Part shown: positions 56,582-59,948 of the stretch, one piece after another
Numbering within the stretch: position 1 is the stretch's first letter
How the letters are laid out: each line of letters opens with the position of its first letter
DNA from: Streptomyces hayashii
GTDB lineage: Bacteria; Actinomycetota; Actinomycetes; Streptomycetales; Streptomycetaceae
Length of the DNA stretch: 59,948 nt
Reading direction: 5' to 3'
NCBI RefSeq assembly: GCF_024539815.1
Contig: NZ_JAHHIU010000104.1
Coordinates: forward strand, 1 to 59,948
Position numbers and translations under genes: made by a program
Notes under the pieces: model-generated
Databases searched by the model: none
What the model was told of the DNA's origin: nothing
What the model saw: the letters and a program-made list of their open reading frames with translations, nothing else

Positions 56582-57564
56582 CGGACGCCTCCTCGGGTGT
56601 CCAGCGCGGCCTTGCGGCACTTGAGGAACGACGACGTCTTGTCGGGCAGGTGGTACCAGGGGGACTCCGACGCGCGGTCGCCGAGGAACGCGAAGTGCGG
56701 GGCCGCGTCCGCCCAGTGGTTGCCGAGCGAGAAGGCGAACGCGAACGCGCTGTGGGCGCCGATCGTGTTCCAGTCGGGCCGGTGGGCCGGGTGCAGCACG
56801 GACACCTGGGCGGCGTGCCGCAGGTCGTCGCGGACCGACAGGCCCCGCATGTAGGCCGCGTCCTCGCCGCTGTCCAGGTCCAGCCAGCGCTCGACGTGCG
56901 CGAGAGCGACCAGGGCGCCGGAGTTCGAACCGTCGGGCGCGGCGGTCGCGCACTCGCGCGCGAACCCGTGCGCCGCCTCCCAGGAGCCGCCCCACTTCGG
57001 GCACAGCTGCTGGAGCAGCTGCGTCTGGGCGCGGTAGTGGTGCGGATGGCGGGCGGACAGCCGGTCGTAGCGGCGGCGCGCCTCGGCCTGCCCGAGCTCC
57101 AGACCGCGCGCGGTCATCAGCCGGGCGGTCCACGCGGGCGCGTGGTCGGGATGCTCGGCGCAGACCTCGATCAGCAGTTGCTCCGCCCGCCGCAGCCAGT
57201 CGTGGAACTGCTGGAACTGGTCCTGCGAGACGTTCTGCGCGCGGGCGCCGCTGCGGATGTCCCAGCCGATGTAGACGTACCGCTCGGCGAGCAGCGCGCG
57301 CGGCAGCGGCTCGTCGGGGTGTTCGGCGACCGCCCGCTCCAGGACGTTCTCGACACCGGCGATGTCGGCGAGGAGGCTGGAGGCGGAGGCGAGCTCGTCG
57401 ACCGAGCCGAGCCCCGCGAACCAGGCCCGCACGGCCGGCCAGTCCCCCGCCTGCGCGGCGGTGCGCATCGGGATCAGCTCGGGTGTGTTGTCGTACGGGT
57501 CGAAGGTCGGCCCCGATGAACTCGGCGGTCTGCCGCTGGTCGTGCCGTTGGTGGTGCTGGTCAT
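56578..57564 (-). CDS. Conserved helical protein, partner of the M16-like gene
   Basis: 328 residues from ATG 57564, with GGAGG upstream. The sequence is rich in alpha-helix and tryptophan (ERWLDLDSG, DWLRRAEQLLIEVCAEHPDHA), suggesting tetratricopeptide-like helical repeats, though no clean TPR consensus is visible. It contains the conserved-looking YVYIGWDIRSGARA and FAFSLGNHWADAAPHF. It overlaps the M16-like gene by 4 nt (ATGA). No signal peptide or membrane span is seen. I do not recognise the family; a substrate or adaptor for the peptidase is the obvious guess. Confidence 0.7.
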   Translation of the reverse strand: MTSTTNGTTSGRPPSSSGPTFDPYDNTPELIPMRTAAQAGDWPAVRAWFAGLGSVDELASASSLLADIAGVENVLERAVAEHPDEPLPRALLAERYVYIGWDIRSGARAQNVSQDQFQQFHDWLRRAEQLLIEVCAEHPDHAPAWTARLMTARGLELGQAEARRRYDRLSARHPHHYRAQTQLLQQLCPKWGGSWEAAHGFARECATAAPDGSNSGALVALAHVERWLDLDSGEDAAYMRGLSVRDDLRHAAQVSVLHPAHRPDWNTIGAHSAFAFAFSLGNHWADAAPHFAFLGDRASESPWYHLPDKTSSFLKCRKAALDTRGGVR

Positions 57565-57640
57565 GCCTCCGCCCCCTGGCGTCGCTGTCCGCGGCGCGCG
57601 GGCTGGCCCCCCAGGGCGCGCGGCGGTGAAAGTCTGCTTC

Positions 57641-57661
57641 CGACTTGACATGGTCAAGTCG
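57641..57661. promoter_or_regulatory. 9-3-9 palindrome in the M16/acpS divergent region
   Basis: CGACTTGAC (57641-57649), ATG, GTCAAGTCG (57653-57661): a perfect interrupted palindrome. It overlaps a consensus -35 on the plus strand (TTGACA 57645-57650) and TTGACC on the minus strand. Good -10 boxes are not obvious on either side. Confidence 0.65.
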
Positions 57662-57709
57662 CCGCAGGCTAGCAGCAGGCTGTGACAACGCGGCCGTAGG
57701 GTGCTCGGC

Positions 57710-58081
57710 ATGAGCATCATCGGGGTCGGTATCGACGTGGCCGAGATCGAGCGGTTCGCGGCGTCGCTGGAGCGGACGCCGGGGCTCGCCCGACGGCTGT
57801 TCCTGGACAGCGAGTTGCTGCTGCCCGGCGGGGACCGCCGGGGGGCCGCCTCGCTGGCGGCGCGGTTCGCCGCGAAGGAGGCGCTCGCCAAGGCCCTGGG
57901 GGCTCCTCCCGGGCTGCTGTGGACCGACGCGGAGGTCTACGTCGAGGAGAGCGGGCGGCCCCGGCTGCGGGTGCGCGGGAGCGTCGCCGCCCGGGCGGCC
58001 GAACTGGGGGTCACCGGATGGCATGTGTCGTTGAGTCATGACGCGGGCGTCGCCTCGGCCGTGGTCGTCGCCGAGGGCTGA
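57710..58081 (+). CDS. acpS: Holo-[acyl-carrier-protein] synthase
   Basis: 123 residues from ATG 57710 (GTG 57701 would add three). The Mg ligands are D9 (GVGIDVAEIERF) and E57 (FAAKEALAKA). It transfers 4'-phosphopantetheine from CoA to ACP, activating fatty acid and polyketide carrier proteins. The NAD(P)HX repair gene follows 45 nt later. Confidence 0.95.
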   Translation: MSIIGVGIDVAEIERFAASLERTPGLARRLFLDSELLLPGGDRRGAASLAARFAAKEALAKALGAPPGLLWTDAEVYVEESGRPRLRVRGSVAARAAELGVTGWHVSLSHDAGVASAVVVAEG

Positions 58082-58126
58082 GCCGGCCGCGTGCGGCGGC
58101 GGCACGGGCCGGGGCAGACTCGACGT

Positions 58127-59581
58127 ATGCGTACTGCCTACTGTGCCGAGACCGTCCGTCGTGCCGAACGGGAGCTGATGGCCCGCGTCCCGGAAGGGGC
58201 GCTCATGCAGCGGGCCGCCGCCGGGCTCGCCGCCGCCTGCGCGGACCTGCTGGGGCGGGTGTACGGGCGACGGGTCGTGCTGCTGGTCGGCAGCGGGGAC
58301 AACGGGGGCGACGCCCTGTACGCGGGCGCCCGGCTCGCGCGGCGCGGCGCGGGCGTCACCGCGGTGCTGCTGGCGCCGGAGCGCGCCCACGCGGGCGGGC
58401 TGGCCGCCCTGCTGCGCGCGGGCGGCCGCACGGTCGTGCCCGACGGGGCGCAGGACGCCGTCCGGCGGGCGGACCTCGTGCTGGACGGGATCGTCGGGAT
58501 CGGCGGCCGGGGCGGGCTGCGGCCGGAGGCGGCCGCGCTGGCCGCGCTCGTCGCCGATGCCCGGGCCGCCGTCGTCGCCGTCGACCTGCCCAGCGGCGTC
58601 GACGCCGACACCGGGGAGGTGCGCGGCAGCGCGATCCGCGCCGACCTGACCGTCACGTTCGGCGCCCACAAGCCGGGGCTGCTCGTCGACCCCGCCCGGG
58701 AGCACGCCGGGTCGGTGCGGCTCGTCGACATCGGACTCGGGTCCGAACTGCCCGACCGGCCCGAGCTGGAGGCCCTCCAGCACGCGGACGTGGCCGCCCT
58801 GCTGCCGACGCCGGGCGGGGAGAGCGACAAGTACCGGCGGGGCGTCGTCGGGATCGCCGCCGGGTCAGCCCGCTATCCGGGGGCCGCCGTGCTGGCCGTG
58901 GCGGGTGCGCTGCGCGGCGGGGCGGGGGCCGTGCGGTACGTCGGCCCGGCGGGGGAGACGGTGCTGGCGCGGTTCCCCGAGACCCTCGTCTCCGACCGCG
59001 GGCCCGAGCAGGCCGGGCGGGTGCAGGCCTGGGTCGTCGGGCCGGGAGCCGGGGACGACGCGGGGACGGTGGCGCAGGTGCTGGCCGCCGACGTGCCGGT
59101 GCTCGTCGACGCCGACGGGCTGCGGCTCGCGGACGCCGCCGCCGTGCGCGGCCGCACCGCGCCGACGCTGATGACCCCGCACGCCGGGGAGGCGGCCGCG
59201 CTGCTGGGCGTGACGCGCGAGGAGGTGGAGCGGGCCCGGCTGACCGCGGCGCGCGAGCTGGCGGCGCGGTACCGGGCGACCGTGCTGCTGAAGGGGTCGA
59301 CGACGCTGGTCGCGGACGCGGGGGGCGCGGGAGTGGTGCGGGTGAACGCCACGGGGACGGCCTGGCTGGCCACCGCCGGAAGCGGGGACGTCCTGTCGGG
59401 GCTGGCGGGGTCGCTGCTCGCGGCCGGGCTGAGCGCGCTGGACGCGGGGAGCGTGGGCGCGTATCTGCACGGCCTGGCCGGTCGCTTCGCGGCCCACGGC
59501 GCACCGGTGGGCGCCCACGACGTGGCCGAGGCGATCCCCGAGGCGTGGCGGAACGTACGGGACCGGGCCGCGCGGGACTGA
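58127..59581 (+). CDS. nnr: Bifunctional NAD(P)H-hydrate epimerase and ADP-dependent dehydratase
   Basis: 484 residues from ATG 58127; GTG 58091 is in frame but leads to a non-family start. The N-terminal epimerase domain (1-215) has GSGDNGGDAL and DLPSGVDADTG. The C-terminal ribokinase-like dehydratase domain (230-480) has VVGPGAG, MTPHAGEAAALLG, KGSTTLVAD and TAGSGDVLSG. It repairs hydrated NAD(P)H. The fused form is usual in actinobacteria, and location after acpS is conserved. Confidence 0.95.
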   Translation: MRTAYCAETVRRAERELMARVPEGALMQRAAAGLAAACADLLGRVYGRRVVLLVGSGDNGGDALYAGARLARRGAGVTAVLLAPERAHAGGLAALLRAGGRTVVPDGAQDAVRRADLVLDGIVGIGGRGGLRPEAAALAALVADARAAVVAVDLPSGVDADTGEVRGSAIRADLTVTFGAHKPGLLVDPAREHAGSVRLVDIGLGSELPDRPELEALQHADVAALLPTPGGESDKYRRGVVGIAAGSARYPGAAVLAVAGALRGGAGAVRYVGPAGETVLARFPETLVSDRGPEQAGRVQAWVVGPGAGDDAGTVAQVLAADVPVLVDADGLRLADAAAVRGRTAPTLMTPHAGEAAALLGVTREEVERARLTAARELAARYRATVLLKGSTTLVADAGGAGVVRVNATGTAWLATAGSGDVLSGLAGSLLAAGLSALDAGSVGAYLHGLAGRFAAHGAPVGAHDVAEAIPEAWRNVRDRAARD

Positions 59582-59655
59582 GGCGCGGGGGACTCAAGGC
59601 GCGCGGGTCCCGGCCGGGCGGGAGGGAACGGGGTGCGGCGGCGCGGCCCCGGGCG

Positions 59656-59776
59656 CACCTGGGCGTGACCGCGCCGTGCAGTTCGCCTGGGCGTGACCGT
59701 GCCCTGCGCCTGGAGGTCACCGCGCCGCGTGCCCGGGTGTCACCTTGCCGCGTGCCTGGGCGTGAACGCCCGGTCG
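59656..59776 (+). repeat. Degenerate 23-bp tandem repeat
   Basis: Units starting GCCTGGGCGTGACC-like at about 59656, then 59685, 59708, 59731 and 59754; the last four are exactly 23 bp apart, the first about 29. It lies in the 296-nt gap between nnr and the last gene. No coding function is evident. Confidence 0.6.
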
Positions 59777-59877
59777 CCTCTGCGCGGATGCCCCATAGGC
59801 CTGGGGCGGACCCTCGTAAGGGTGACCCCGCCGCGCGCCGGTCCCGGTGCGAAGCGGGGCCGCGTTTGGCTGATGGA

Positions 59878-59948
59878 ATGATCAGAACACGAGTCGCCGC
59901 CGCCCTCCTGGCCGCCGTCTCCCTGCTGTCCCTGGCGAGCCCCGCCCG
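59878..59948 (+). CDS. Start of a secreted protein, cut by the window end
   Basis: 23 codons from ATG 59878: a basic start (MIRTRV) and hydrophobic core AAALLAAVSLLSLASPA, typical of a signal peptide. No convincing Shine-Dalgarno sequence precedes it. The mature protein lies outside the window, so its identity cannot be stated; alanine racemase, sometimes found after nnr, has no such signal. Confidence 0.5.
   Translation, partial: MIRTRVAAALLAAVSLLSLASPA

Noticed and set aside
54815..58783. One continuous minus-strand frame of 1322 codons
   Set aside because: Only the first 1767 nt (54815-56581) encode the M16-like protein; the remainder is frame-shifted antisense or overlap of the partner gene, acpS and nnr.

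Overview
This is a high-G+C actinobacterial chromosome segment, almost certainly from a Streptomyces. The grounds are strong G/C bias at third codon positions, frequent GTG starts and a TTG start (rpoB), the family versions of the ribosomal proteins, a WhiJ/DUF397-type regulatory island, and gene order that (from memory) resembles the Streptomyces coelicolor add-aspC-secE-nusG-rplKA-rplJL-rpoBC-str-S10-spc-alpha-rplM/rpsI-glmM-coaA-glmS-acpS region. No insertion sequence, prophage, CRISPR array or biosynthetic cluster is visible. The window is essentially the core transcription/translation locus with small accessory insertions.

Layout. 1-2.6 kb, minus strand: adenosine deaminase and a class I aminotransferase. 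2.85-24.5 kb, mostly plus strand: tRNA-Trp, secE, nusG, rplK-rplA, two tandem paralogous lipoproteins, rplJ-rplL behind a structured leader, rpoB-rpoC, a divergent pair of membrane glycosyltransferase-type genes, then rpsL-rpsG-fusA-tuf, closed by a 17-bp terminator hairpin. 24.5-28.3 kb is an accessory island: a small zinc-ribbon protein, a winged-helix/zinc protein, a GHKL ATPase, an XRE-DUF5753 regulator with a DUF397 partner, and a small membrane protein. 28.3-38.6 kb: the S10 and spc operons (rpsJ to rplO). 38.8-45.4 kb: secY-adk-map, infA-rpmJ, rpsM-rpsK-rpoA, rplQ. 45.6-59.9 kb: truA, a one-TM protein, rplM-rpsI, glmM, coaA with a DUF389 membrane protein, glmS, a two-gene operon for a membrane-anchored M16-like metallopeptidase and an unknown helical partner, acpS, the NAD(P)HX repair enzyme, and the first 23 codons of a secreted protein.

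How it works together. Most of the DNA makes ribosomal proteins, RNA polymerase, elongation factors and the Sec channel. Several short intergenic regions carry perfect hairpins and readable promoters of the TTGACC/TANNNT type. GlmM and GlmS supply glucosamine phosphates for wall precursors; CoaA and AcpS supply CoA and activate acyl carrier proteins.

The most interesting non-textbook signals are: a 25-bp sequence with an internal hairpin shared exactly by the rpsL and rpsJ leaders; terminators whose T-run is also the start of the next promoter's -35 box; a 9-3-9 palindrome between acpS and the M16 operon; three palindromes in the promoter region of the WhiJ-like island; and a degenerate second copy of the map 3' end. 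All are sequence observations without database or experimental confirmation.
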